The notes: generated from the sequence alone by a model not told the origin. Positions 5,056 to 12,865 are shown, numbered from the stretch's first letter. The stretch: DNA of 14,983 bases from Clostridia bacterium (GCA_025997155.1 BNUF01000049.1:1-14983); one strand, 5' to 3'. Made by a program: numbers and translations.

Positions 5056-5856
5056 ATGATTAAACTTAACGCGTTGAAACGTTCTGTTCCGACTATCTTA
5101 ACTTTTGTCGGAGTCGCCGGGGTTGTTGCGACAACCATACTGACCGCGAAAGCCACGCCAAAGGCAATGGTTTTGTTGAAAGAAGCCGAATACGAGAAGG
5201 GCGAAAAACTTACTAAATCAGAGGTTGTGAAGTCGGTTTGGCGTTGCTATATTCCTGCGGCGGTTGTCGGATTATCTACGATTTCTTGCATAGTTGGCGC
5301 GAATGTACTTAACAGGAAATATCAAACATCTTTAGCGAGTGCTTACGCTCTTTTACATCAGTCGTATCATAAGTACAGGACTGCCGCGAATTCCGTATAC
5401 GGCGACGACGCTGACTCCAAGATTCTGTTGAGTGTAACAAAAGATGCGTATGTGTCGGCGGAAGGACTGTTGATATATGACCCGGAGTTAGATACGGCAA
5501 ACGAAAAAGTGTTGTTTTATGATATGTATTCGCAAAGATATTTCAAATCTACTATGGCGAACGTCATGAACGCGCAGTACCACGCGAACAGAAATCTATC
5601 TTTACGCGGCGAAATTTGTGTTAATGAGTTTTATGAGTTTTTGGGGCTTGACGGAATTAAAGGCGGAGATGTCATTGGTTGGTCGTTTGAAGAATTTATG
5701 GATTTTGGGATTTTATGGCTTGATTTTGAAAATGTCCACACTACAATGGAAGACGGAATTGAATGTTACATTATATCCTCAATGGTTGAACCTGAAGTTT
5801 TAGATTATAACGATTATTTAAACCTCGGCACGCGAGATTCACAAACTATATTATGA
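5056..5856 (+). CDS. DUF6353-like membrane protein, paralogue 1
   Basis: 266 aa from ATG 5056 with AGGAGG upstream. Two membrane helices: about 12-32 (ending before KATPKA) and about 65-86 (CYIPAAVVGLSTISCIVGA). A soluble C-terminal domain (about 90-260) follows, containing the block SQRYFKSTM, an NEFYEFLGL-like motif and an IGWSFEEF motif shared with the other copies. I recognise the family as DUF6353, common in Clostridia phages; its function is unknown. The two helices place the N-terminal part in the membrane, with the C-terminal domain probably in the cytoplasm. It follows a terminator at 5012-5036 but has no promoter-like element of its own. Its stop codon is the last TGA of copy 6. Confidence 0.8.
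   Translation: MIKLNALKRSVPTILTFVGVAGVVATTILTAKATPKAMVLLKEAEYEKGEKLTKSEVVKSVWRCYIPAAVVGLSTISCIVGANVLNRKYQTSLASAYALLHQSYHKYRTAANSVYGDDADSKILLSVTKDAYVSAEGLLIYDPELDTANEKVLFYDMYSQRYFKSTMANVMNAQYHANRNLSLRGEICVNEFYEFLGLDGIKGGDVIGWSFEEFMDFGILWLDFENVHTTMEDGIECYIISSMVEPEVLDYNDYLNLGTRDSQTIL
5831..5856 (+). promoter_or_regulatory. Copy 6 of the 26-bp phage promoter-like element
   Basis: CGCGAGATTCACA, AACTA, TATTATGA. It overlaps the 3' end of the DUF6353-like gene, whose stop TGA forms its last three bases, as in copy 1. Confidence 0.72.
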
Positions 5857-5872
5857 AAAGAGGCGATGCTTT

Positions 5873-6013
5873 ATGAATGATAAATTGATTAAAGTTATTA
5901 AAGTAGCGACACCCGTTCTCGGCATTGGATTAGCGCTTGTGAGAGAATGGTTGGAAGATAGAAAGATAGACGAAAAAATCGCGGAAGCAGTCAAAGAAGC
6001 ACTTGCCGAATGA
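5873..6013 (+). CDS. 46-aa small protein with hydrophobic segment
   Basis: ATG 5873 to TGA 6013 encodes 46 aa beginning MNDKLIKVIKVATPVLGIGL. A hydrophobic stretch (about 11-23) follows a basic N-terminus; the rest is a charged amphipathic helix (EWLEDRKIDEKIAEAVKEAL). It could be a peripheral or single-span membrane peptide. The GAAAAGAGGCG site lies upstream. It is the only gene between copy 6 and a terminator. No family is recognised. It lies too short for ordinary gene finders. Confidence 0.6.
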   Translation: MNDKLIKVIKVATPVLGIGLALVREWLEDRKIDEKIAEAVKEALAE

Positions 6014-6019
6014 GAAGGG

Positions 6020-6047
6020 AGGAGTCCAAACAAGGACTCTTTCTCTT
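6020..6047 (+). terminator. Intrinsic terminator
   Basis: GAGTCC (6022-6027) and GGACTC (6034-6039) form a perfect stem around AAACAA, followed by TTTCTCTT; further wobble pairs extend it outward. Confidence 0.75.
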
Positions 6048-6082
6048 CGCGTTGAGCGTTATATTTGAAAGGGTGAATTGAA

Positions 6083-6853
6083 ATGGCTAAATCAAATGTA
6101 TCAACTATTATCAAAAGCGTAGGCGCGGCGATGAGAACGCATAGTCTGGAGATACTTACGGGAATCGGTATTGTAGGTATGATTACGACAACGGTTATGG
6201 CGGTTAGAGCAACGCCGAAAGCACTTGCACTTATTGACGAAAAGAAAAAAGAAATCGGCGAGGATAAACTAACCGCCGCCAGAACTGTTAAGGTTGCTTG
6301 GAAATGTTATATTCCGTCAGCGGTAACAGGTGTCGCTTCCGTAGCTTGCTTGATTGGAGCGGGTTCGGCGAACGCCAGACGCAACGCGGCGTTGGCGGCG
6401 GCATACACTATCTCCGATTCCGCTTTCAAAGAGTATAAGAAAAAAGTTGTTGAAACTGTCGGCGATAAAAAAGAACAAGATGTGAGAGACGCTATCGCGA
6501 AAGATAAAGTTGAACACAACCCTGTTAGCAACTGTGAAGTCATCATAACCGAGAAAGGGAACACTCTGTGTTATGATGTGCTGTCGGGAAGATATTTCAA
6601 ATCCGATATAGAGTTATTGAAAAGAGCGGTAAACGAAACGAACCGAGATTTACTATCCGAACGATTTATATCTTTGAACGATTTCTATTACAACATCGGA
6701 TTGACTGAAACTACAATCGGGCGGGACATAGGCTGGTGCGTTGACGACGGATTTATCGATTTGAATTTCAGTTCTCAGTTGGCGGAGGACGGAACACCGT
6801 GTCTTGTATTGAACTATATCGTTGCTCCTAGATATGATTATCTGCGCCGTTGA
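6083..6853 (+). CDS. DUF6353-like membrane protein, paralogue 2
   Basis: 256 aa from ATG 6083 behind GAAAGGGTG. This is the copy closest to the family type as I recall it. Membrane helices about 24-43 (before RATPKA) and 75-95 (CYIPSAVTGVASVACLIGAG) are followed by a charged helix with repeated Ala/Lys (about 98-150), then a domain containing CEVIITEKGNTLCYD, SGRYFKSD, a LNDFYYNIGL motif and IGWCVDDGFIDLNF. Function unknown. It sits behind a terminator and has TTATATTT before its ribosome site. Compared with copy 1 it keeps the KATPKA and KCYIP motifs but diverges elsewhere, so the duplication is old. Confidence 0.85.
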   Translation: MAKSNVSTIIKSVGAAMRTHSLEILTGIGIVGMITTTVMAVRATPKALALIDEKKKEIGEDKLTAARTVKVAWKCYIPSAVTGVASVACLIGAGSANARRNAALAAAYTISDSAFKEYKKKVVETVGDKKEQDVRDAIAKDKVEHNPVSNCEVIITEKGNTLCYDVLSGRYFKSDIELLKRAVNETNRDLLSERFISLNDFYYNIGLTETTIGRDIGWCVDDGFIDLNFSSQLAEDGTPCLVLNYIVAPRYDYLRR

Positions 6854-6859
6854 CGGATA

Positions 6860-6885
6860 CGCGAAATAAACACGGTCTTTTATGA
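6860..6885 (+). promoter_or_regulatory. Copy 7 of the 26-bp phage promoter-like element
   Basis: CGCGAAATAAACA, CGGTC, TTTTATGA. It is the last copy seen in the window, between the second DUF6353-like gene and the gene at 6920. Confidence 0.74.
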
Positions 6886-6919
6886 AGAACAGTGTTGATA
6901 TTTGAAAGGGGAAATTAAA

Positions 6920-7150
6920 ATGGATACTAACGAAAGTTTAGACGTTACAATCGAAACGATTGCGGAAAACGGAAGTTTGCTGAAAATGGCGGCTGGAGTC
7001 GGTGTAGGTGTTCTTGTAGGTGTACTAGCTTACAAGTACGCCGTTGAGCCGATAATAGCCAAAATCAAAGAGCGGAAAAAATCACTTGCCGATGATTACA
7101 ACGAGTATGTCGAGACGGACGAAGAACCAGAACTGAACGTTATCAAATAG
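6920..7150 (+). CDS. Single-span membrane protein, unknown function
   Basis: 76 aa from ATG 6920, the codon following GAAAGGGG; an in-frame TTG at 6902 has no site. The acidic N-terminus (1-20) is followed by a glycine/valine-rich membrane helix (about 23-44, MAAGVGVGVLVGVLAYKYAV), then a charged tail. It is probably inner-membrane, with the glycine-rich helix able to pack against others (speculative). It is the only gene between copy 7 and the terminator at 7169. Confidence 0.7.
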   Translation: MDTNESLDVTIETIAENGSLLKMAAGVGVGVLVGVLAYKYAVEPIIAKIKERKKSLADDYNEYVETDEEPELNVIK

Positions 7151-7168
7151 GACAATGTTTAACAAGCT

Positions 7169-7206
7169 GGGAGATACCTTTAACAAGGTGTTTTCCCTTT
7201 TGTATT
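7169..7206 (+). terminator. Intrinsic terminator
   Basis: A 12-bp stem (7169-7180 with 7185-7196, three wobble pairs, TAAC loop) is followed by CTTTTGTATTTT. Confidence 0.7.
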
Positions 7207-7208
7207 TT

Positions 7209-7304
7209 GGAGCGTGACACCCTAATCAAACCCGCTTGGCACATATTTCACACAACGGTTGTGAAGTGAAACGCCATATTACAACGCCGCAGGACACACG
7301 CTCC
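7209..7304 (+). ncRNA. Candidate structured leader RNA
   Basis: GGAGCGTG (7209-7216) pairs perfectly with CACGCTCC (7297-7304), enclosing 80 nt. Inside, TTTCAC (7246-7251) and GTGAAA (7266-7271) close a hairpin whose inner arm is ACAA/TTGT with a CGG loop and a GAA bulge. The remainder is unpaired in my reading. It lies between a terminator and the next gene, so it may be a 5' leader of the 7343 operon or a free RNA. I do not recognise a riboswitch class. Confidence 0.45.
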
Positions 7305-7342
7305 TGATGCAACATAGCTAGTAAGACGAAAGGGGAAGTAAA

Positions 7343-7921
7343 ATGGAACAATACAGTTCAAACTCTCATAAGTCCAAAGAGGAAAAGAAAGTAGAAAAAG
7401 TTATTTCAGGTTTGGCAAGACAAAAAAAGAAAGGTGAGTTTCGCAAAATTGTAGATTGTTTTATCGCGGAAGACTTGCATGACATAAAGTCTTATATTTT
7501 GAAAGATGTAATCGCTCCAGCAGTTAAAAAAGCGGTTTGGGACGTTGTTACAAACGGAGCGGATATGCTTATTTACGGGGAAACGAATCATACAAAAAAA
7601 TCGTCAAATGTATCTTACAGAAACTACTATGATAAGTCTGACACTCGCAGAGATTATCATGCACCAGTGGTAAAAACAGGGTTTAGCTTTGATGATATTA
7701 TCTTGGATACCCGAGGAGAGGCGGAGGGCGTTCTGGAACGAATGGACGAGCTTATTTCCGCTTACGGTATTGTTAGTGTCGCTGATTTGTATGATTTGGT
7801 AGGAGTGACGGGCGACTACACTTACAATAAGTACGGCTGGACTGATATTCACAGCGCCAGCGTAATGAGAGTGCGTGACGGATACATGTTGAAGTTACCT
7901 AAGGCACTTCCAATCAATTAA
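7343..7921 (+). CDS. Conserved phage protein of unknown function
   Basis: 192 aa from ATG 7343 behind AAAGGGGAAG. It is soluble, with a basic N-terminal region (1-35), an acidic middle with the DVVTNGADMLIYGE segment, a polar linker around 86-108, and a well-defined C-terminal domain (about 112-192) with GFSFDDIILDTRGEAEGVL and YNKYGWTDIHSASV. I recall this family from other Clostridia phages but know no function. It begins the operon that runs, with gaps or overlaps of at most about 26 bp after each gene, through the replication genes. Confidence 0.75.
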   Translation: MEQYSSNSHKSKEEKKVEKVISGLARQKKKGEFRKIVDCFIAEDLHDIKSYILKDVIAPAVKKAVWDVVTNGADMLIYGETNHTKKSSNVSYRNYYDKSDTRRDYHAPVVKTGFSFDDIILDTRGEAEGVLERMDELISAYGIVSVADLYDLVGVTGDYTYNKYGWTDIHSASVMRVRDGYMLKLPKALPIN

Positions 7922-7933
7922 GGAGATGATTAT

Positions 7934-8854
7934 ATGAAATCGAAAATTATGAGCAATGTAAGCAAAACGGTTTACAAAGTTGGTTTTCAACTGAGGAAAT
8001 ACAGCCCCGAGATACTTGCGGTTGTAGGGGTTGTCGGAATCGTCGCGGGAACTGTTATGGCGTGCAAAGCAACGACCAAAGCAAGTGAAGTTCTTGAAGA
8101 TATGAAAGAAGATATTTCAAAGATTAACGATTGCGCGGAGAATGAGGAGTTGCAAGAATCCAACAAATACACAGAAGAAGACCGCCAGAAAGATAAGATT
8201 ATCGTTTATACCAAAACTACCGTTAAACTCGCGAAGATTTACGCTCCCGCCGTAGCGATTGGTATATTTTCTGTTGGCAGTCTTTTGATGTCTAACCGCA
8301 TTCTCCGTAAGCGCAACATCGCGTTTGCCGCCGCTTACACCGCTGTTGACAAGGGGTTCAAGGAGTACAGAAAACGTGTCGCCGAGCGTTTCGGAGAAAA
8401 TGTTGAACGAGAGATTAAATACAACATTTCCGAAGATATCGCCATTAATGAAAACGGTAGTGAAACTACAAAGCCAGTTGCTAATATAGCGTATGACAGC
8501 AGTGTGTACGCTCGTTTCTTTGACGCAAGCAGCGGACATTATGAAAAAGACCCCGAGTATAATCTGATGTTTCTGAAAGCGCAACAGAATCACGCAAACG
8601 ATTTGCTTAAAGCGCGAGGTTATCTGTTTCTGAACGAGGTATACCAAATGCTTGATATTCCGATAACAAAAGCGGGGCAGGTTGTAGGTTGGCTTTATGA
8701 CGCCAAAAACCCAAGCGGCGACAACTACGTTGACTTCGGTATATTCAATTTGGGAACAAATTGTGATTTTGTAAACGGCTATGAGACTGTTATATTGCTA
8801 GATTTCAACGTTGACGGAAACATATGGAATAAGGACTTTACTTCCGTGAAGTAA
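7934..8854 (+). CDS. DUF6353-like membrane protein, paralogue 3
   Basis: 306 aa from ATG 7934 (AAGGAGATGAT site). Two membrane helices, about 27-44 (before KATTKA) and 101-121 (YAPAVAIGIFSVGSLLM). The stretch between them is longer and more acidic than in copies 1 and 2. Its domain carries VYARFFDASSGHYEKD, a FLNEVYQMLDIP motif and VVGWLYDA, the equivalents of the motifs in the other paralogues. The region before the second helix is rich in charged residues. Function unknown. It is the most diverged copy and is in the continuous operon rather than in the element-controlled units. Confidence 0.8.
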   Translation: MKSKIMSNVSKTVYKVGFQLRKYSPEILAVVGVVGIVAGTVMACKATTKASEVLEDMKEDISKINDCAENEELQESNKYTEEDRQKDKIIVYTKTTVKLAKIYAPAVAIGIFSVGSLLMSNRILRKRNIAFAAAYTAVDKGFKEYRKRVAERFGENVEREIKYNISEDIAINENGSETTKPVANIAYDSSVYARFFDASSGHYEKDPEYNLMFLKAQQNHANDLLKARGYLFLNEVYQMLDIPITKAGQVVGWLYDAKNPSGDNYVDFGIFNLGTNCDFVNGYETVILLDFNVDGNIWNKDFTSVK

Positions 8855-8872
8855 TAAAAAGGAGATGATAGT

Positions 8873-8980
8873 ATGAGTATATTAACATTTGCGTCTTATG
8901 CCCTTGCCGCCGTGGCGGGGCTTTGCTTTTTCAGCGGAGTTGCTATTTTGTCAGGCGGGAGGAAACGAATATGGAAGTGA
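8873..8980 (+). CDS. 35-aa single-span membrane peptide
   Basis: ATG 8873 to TGA 8980 begins MSILTFASYALAAVAGLCFF, a single hydrophobic helix (about 3-27), then a basic GRKRIWK end. An AAGGAGATG site is 5-7 nt upstream. The next gene starts inside it (ATG 8971), overlapping by 10 nt, which suggests translational coupling. The GGCGGGAGG ribosome site of the next gene is within its coding sequence. No family is recognised. Confidence 0.55.
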   Translation: MSILTFASYALAAVAGLCFFSGVAILSGGRKRIWK

Positions 8981-9132
8981 TAGAAAACATCATAGAAGCG
9001 ATTGATTATATTTTGGATACCAAGCGGAAACGCCACATCACTGGCGGTATCCTGATAAGCATATCAATGCTCTGCGGCGGGTTGGCGGCAACTGTCATGA
9101 CAATTAAAAACGAGGTGACTGATAATGAATAA
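8971..9132 (+). CDS. 53-aa single-span membrane protein
   Basis: 53 aa from ATG 8971, preferred over an upstream in-frame TTG-class start because GGCGGGAGG lies about 8 nt upstream. Charged amphipathic N-terminus, then a helix (about 24-43, GGILISISMLCGGLAATVM) and a short polar tail. It overlaps its neighbours on both sides (10 nt and 8 nt). Function unknown; a small phage membrane protein. Confidence 0.6.
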   Translation: MEVIENIIEAIDYILDTKRKRHITGGILISISMLCGGLAATVMTIKNEVTDNE

Positions 9133-9592
9133 GTTTGTTATATTTATGATTGGCGCGGTGGTTGGTTCTGTTGCGGCTTGGAAGTTCCTTAAGGGTAAAT
9201 ACGAGCGAATCGCCCAAGAGGAGATTGATTCCGTCAAAGATATTTTCTCGAAAAGAGAAACGGTGAGTGCTGTTGTGGAAGTGGAATCCCCCGCTGTTGA
9301 TGATAAAAAGGAGGAAGTAAAACCAGTGGACGCACCCTATGTTATATCTCCCGACGAGTTCGGAGAGTTTGACGACTATGAATTGATAACTCTATATTTC
9401 TACGACGACGCGATTGTGGCGGACGATAACGGCGACGTACTGGAAGACGTTGAAAACACAATCGGGTTTGAATCACTTGGACAGTTTAATGATTACGTTG
9501 ACGAGATACATGTAAGAAATAACAGATTGAAGTGCGACTACGAAGTCTTAAAAGACGAAAAAAAGTATTCGGACATTGGAAGGGGAAAGTGA
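9125..9592 (+). CDS. Membrane-anchored acidic phage protein
   Basis: 155 aa from ATG 9125, which overlaps the previous stop by 8 nt. A signal-anchor-like helix (about 2-19, NKFVIFMIGAVVGSVAAW) has positive charge after it, then a Val/Glu/Lys-rich linker and an acidic soluble domain (about 75-150), with YVISPDEFGEFDDYE, a LYFYDDAIVADDNGDVLEDV segment and DYVDEIHVRNNRLKCDYEVL. I recall the domain from other Clostridia phages; function unknown. The anchor puts the acidic domain in the cytoplasm. Confidence 0.75.
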   Translation: MNKFVIFMIGAVVGSVAAWKFLKGKYERIAQEEIDSVKDIFSKRETVSAVVEVESPAVDDKKEEVKPVDAPYVISPDEFGEFDDYELITLYFYDDAIVADDNGDVLEDVENTIGFESLGQFNDYVDEIHVRNNRLKCDYEVLKDEKKYSDIGRGK

Positions 9593-9595
9593 TAG

Positions 9596-10117
9596 ATGAG
9601 AACAAAGAAGACAAAAGCGGTCGACTATTTTGAGTGGTTGTACAAAAGCGTATACACTGACAAACACGATAGACCTTATCGGAAGTTATTTTCCCGCTTA
9701 CACGAAACCGAGTTTATATTTAGCATAGCGTTGGACAAAAATAGGGCTTCGGACGGAATAGCTCTTAGACGACAATTCGGTCTGGACGATGAGCGTCCTT
9801 GCAGTGTTTTAGAGATGATGATTGCTCTTAATAATCGCTGTGAACTTATGGTAACAGGTAGTCTCGACGACAATCATGACGGTCTTTACTTCTGGACTAT
9901 GATATTAAACCTAGATTTAATACACATGTACGACTACAATTTCGACTGTGATTATATGGACGATGTTATCTCCACAATGCTTAATCGAGAATACGCACCC
10001 GACGGCGACGGGGGTTTGTTTACAGTTGAGGGTCGCGGTGATTTGCGGAAAGTTGAGATTTGGTATCAGATGTGTTGGTATTTGAATGAGAATATGATAG
10101 GCGCGAAAGGGGAATAA
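9596..10117 (+). CDS. Conserved phage protein upstream of the replication genes
   Basis: 173 aa from ATG 9596 (GGAAGGGG site). Soluble and aromatic, with KLFSRLHETEF near residue 30, LRRQFGLDDERPCSVLEMM, WTMILNLDLIHMYD and the closing LRKVEIWYQMCWYLNENM. I recognise it as a widespread phage family of unknown function commonly near replication genes. It lies 6 bp before the helicase-primase gene and is surely cotranscribed with it. Confidence 0.75.
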   Translation: MRTKKTKAVDYFEWLYKSVYTDKHDRPYRKLFSRLHETEFIFSIALDKNRASDGIALRRQFGLDDERPCSVLEMMIALNNRCELMVTGSLDDNHDGLYFWTMILNLDLIHMYDYNFDCDYMDDVISTMLNREYAPDGDGGLFTVEGRGDLRKVEIWYQMCWYLNENMIGAKGE

Positions 10118-10123
10118 ATCGGA

Positions 10124-12838
10124 ATGGTGGATTTCCTGTTGGTGTCGGCACGCAGTACAAAACGCGGTTCAATAGAAATCTATCCGAAGTTCATAATCAA
10201 AAAAAGTTCCGATTTGATGATTCGAGGCGGCGACTTCTACGCTATCTGGATTGAGGAATGCGGTTTGTGGTCTACCGATGAGCAGGACGTTATACGGCTT
10301 ATAGACCGTGAGTTGGATAGATACGCGGAAGAACAGCGCAAGCAAACAGATTCCGATATTAGAGTTATGCATATGTGGGACGCTGAATCTGGAATGATTG
10401 ATATTTGGCATAAATACTGTCAACGACAGTTAAGAGATTCATTTCAGATGTTGGACGAGAAACTTATATTTTCAAACACTATCACAACTAAGAAAGATTA
10501 CGCAAGTAAAAAGCTAACTTATCCCTTGGAAGCGGGTGATTTTCCTGCCTACGATAAGCTCTTATCAACTTTATATTCTCCCGAGGAACGGACAAAAATC
10601 GAGTGGGCTATCGGAGCGGTTGTTTCAGGCGAATCAAAGAAGTTGCAGAAGTTCATTGTTCTGTACGGAGCTGGCGGAACTGGTAAATCAACAGTGCTTA
10701 ACATAATTCAGCAATTGTTCGAGGGCTATTTTTCAATGTTTAACGCGAAAGATGTTGGCTCTGCAACCAACGCTTTTGCTCTGGAATCATTTAGAAGTAA
10801 TCCGCTTGTGGCGATTCAGCATGACGGTAATTTATCAAAAATCGAAGACAACTCAAGACTCAACAGTTTAGTATCTCATGAACTTATGACGGTAAACGAG
10901 AAGTTCAAGTCAACATATACAAACAGTTTCAAATGTCTTCTAGTCATGGGTACAAACTATCCTGTGAAGATTACAGACGCTAAATCAGGTATCATACGAA
11001 GATTAATTGATATTTCTCCTTCTGGCAACACGATACCAACCAAGGAGTATCACAAACTTGTTAAACAAGTCGAGTTCGAGCTTGGAGCTATTGCTTATCA
11101 TTGTAAGGCTTTATATTTAAATAACACGAGTAAATACGATGATTATATTCCGATAACAATGCTCGGAGCGTCTAACGATTTCTACAATTTCGTCATTGAT
11201 TCGCATCATGTGTTCAAGAAAGAAGACGGAACTACGATGAAAGCCGCGTGGGAGATGTACAAGACTTACTGTGACGAGGCGAAAGTGTCGTTTCCATTTT
11301 CTCAAAGAGTTTTCAAAGAGGAACTTAAAAACTATTTTCGCGACTACAAAGAACGGTTTAACTCTGAAGACGGTGTTCGTGTTCGGAGTTATTACAGCGG
11401 ATTTCGCGCTGAAAAGTTTGAAGTAAGGATAGTCAGCGAAAAAGATGATACTTACGTAAAGGAGTTGATTAAGTTTAACTACACAAAATCTATATTTGAT
11501 ACAGAGTACGGTGATTGTCTCGCTCAATATGCTACGCCGAAAGATATTCCGTCTAAAAAATGGGACGAAGTTGCATCAACTTTACAAGAGTTAGACACAT
11601 CAAGAGTTCACTATGTTAAAGTACCTGAAAATCACATCGTTATTGATTTTGATATTTCGGACGAACACGGTAATAAGTGCTTACAGAAGAACATCGAAGA
11701 AGCGAGTAAATGGCCTCCTACCTACGCGGAACTTAGCAAAAGCGGCGCAGGAATACACCTGCATTATATTTATCTCGGAGATGTTGCGAATCTCAGCCGC
11801 GTATATGACAACCATATAGAAGTTAAAGTGTTCAGCGGTAAAAGCTCATTACGGCGGAAATTATCCAAATGCAACAACTTACCAATCGCGGCAATCAGCT
11901 CAGGTTTACCTCTGAAAGGAGACAACAAAATGGTAAATTTCGAGGCAATAACAAGTGAAAAGACGATTAGAGCTTTGATTAAGCGCAATCTCAACAAAGA
12001 AATACACGCTGGGACTAAACCAAGTATCGACTTCATCTGCAAGATATTAGAGGACGCATATTTAAGTGATGTGAATTACGATATTACTGATATGCGAAAC
12101 TCTGTATTGTCATTCGCGGCGAACAGCACTAATCAAGCCGATTACTGTATCAAACTTGTCAACAAAATGCGGTTTAAATCAGAAGAATCTTCTGAGGCAG
12201 TAACGAACGAAGAATCTAAACTTATATTTTACGATGTTGAAGTCTTCCCGAACCTGTTTGTTGTTTGCTGGAAAATCGAGGGCGAGGGTAAACCAGTAGT
12301 GCGTATGATTAACCCAACTCCAACTGAAATTGAAGAACTGATACGATTCAGACTGGTCGGTTTCAACTGCCGTCGATACGACAATCATATTTTGTACGCG
12401 AGACTTATGGGATACAGCAACGAACAACTTTACAACTTGTCACAAAAGATTATCAGCGGTAGCCCGAACTGTTTTTTCGGAGAAGCGTACAATATATCTT
12501 ATACCGATGTATACGATTTCTCAAGTAAAAAACAGTCTCTCAAAAAGTTTGAAATCGAACTGGGTATTCATCACAAAGAACTTGGTATGCCTTGGGACGA
12601 ACCTGTTCCCGAAGAACTGTGGTTCAAGGTTGCGGAGTATTGCGACAACGATGTAATAGCAACCGAATCTACATTCAACGCTCGCAAAGCCGATTTCTTA
12701 GCTCGGCAGATTCTTGCGGATTTAGCAGGCATGACAGTCAATGACACAACTAACACTCTCACTACCAAGATTATATTTGGGAATGAGAAACACCCGAAGT
12801 TGGTTTACACAGATTTAGCTACAGGGGAACAAAGTTAG
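10124..12838 (+). CDS. SF3 helicase / AEP-like primase / family B polymerase 3'-5' exonuclease fusion
   Basis: 904 aa. D5/P4-type SF3 helicase: an N-terminal region (about 1-180), Walker A GAGGTGKST at 182-190, then the motif B region LVAIQHDGN (228-236, D234), with a TNYP-type motif C following. AEP-like primase: DFD motif at 508-510, SGxGxH motif (S540-H545) and the HIEVKV strand (564-569). Exonuclease: D704-x-E706 (FYDVEVFPN), N748 and D753, Y839-x3-D843 (YCDND). These are the three family B exonuclease motifs. The protein stops after TDLATGEQS, where homologues run on into the palm domain, so it is the front part of a split polymerase. It would unwind DNA, make primers and proofread for the polymerase encoded downstream. 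The order helicase, primase, exonuclease is unusual. ATG 10124 has AAAGGGG about 12 nt upstream. Confidence 0.85.
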   Translation: MVDFLLVSARSTKRGSIEIYPKFIIKKSSDLMIRGGDFYAIWIEECGLWSTDEQDVIRLIDRELDRYAEEQRKQTDSDIRVMHMWDAESGMIDIWHKYCQRQLRDSFQMLDEKLIFSNTITTKKDYASKKLTYPLEAGDFPAYDKLLSTLYSPEERTKIEWAIGAVVSGESKKLQKFIVLYGAGGTGKSTVLNIIQQLFEGYFSMFNAKDVGSATNAFALESFRSNPLVAIQHDGNLSKIEDNSRLNSLVSHELMTVNEKFKSTYTNSFKCLLVMGTNYPVKITDAKSGIIRRLIDISPSGNTIPTKEYHKLVKQVEFELGAIAYHCKALYLNNTSKYDDYIPITMLGASNDFYNFVIDSHHVFKKEDGTTMKAAWEMYKTYCDEAKVSFPFSQRVFKEELKNYFRDYKERFNSEDGVRVRSYYSGFRAEKFEVRIVSEKDDTYVKELIKFNYTKSIFDTEYGDCLAQYATPKDIPSKKWDEVASTLQELDTSRVHYVKVPENHIVIDFDISDEHGNKCLQKNIEEASKWPPTYAELSKSGAGIHLHYIYLGDVANLSRVYDNHIEVKVFSGKSSLRRKLSKCNNLPIAAISSGLPLKGDNKMVNFEAITSEKTIRALIKRNLNKEIHAGTKPSIDFICKILEDAYLSDVNYDITDMRNSVLSFAANSTNQADYCIKLVNKMRFKSEESSEAVTNEESKLIFYDVEVFPNLFVVCWKIEGEGKPVVRMINPTPTEIEELIRFRLVGFNCRRYDNHILYARLMGYSNEQLYNLSQKIISGSPNCFFGEAYNISYTDVYDFSSKKQSLKKFEIELGIHHKELGMPWDEPVPEELWFKVAEYCDNDVIATESTFNARKADFLARQILADLAGMTVNDTTNTLTTKIIFGNEKHPKLVYTDLATGEQS

Positions 12839-12865
12839 TTTGTCATATAAGAAAGGAGAATTGAA

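Noticed and set aside
4890..5156. Minus-strand ORFs opposite the membrane-protein genes (also at 5851, 8117, 11117)
   Set aside because: They are shadows of real plus-strand genes with good starts and recognisable domains.
10124..12838. Family A polymerase exonuclease
   Set aside because: Palm motifs on the downstream ORF (SxHPTSI, KxxxNSxYG, TDS) are family B, and the exonuclease spacing fits that.
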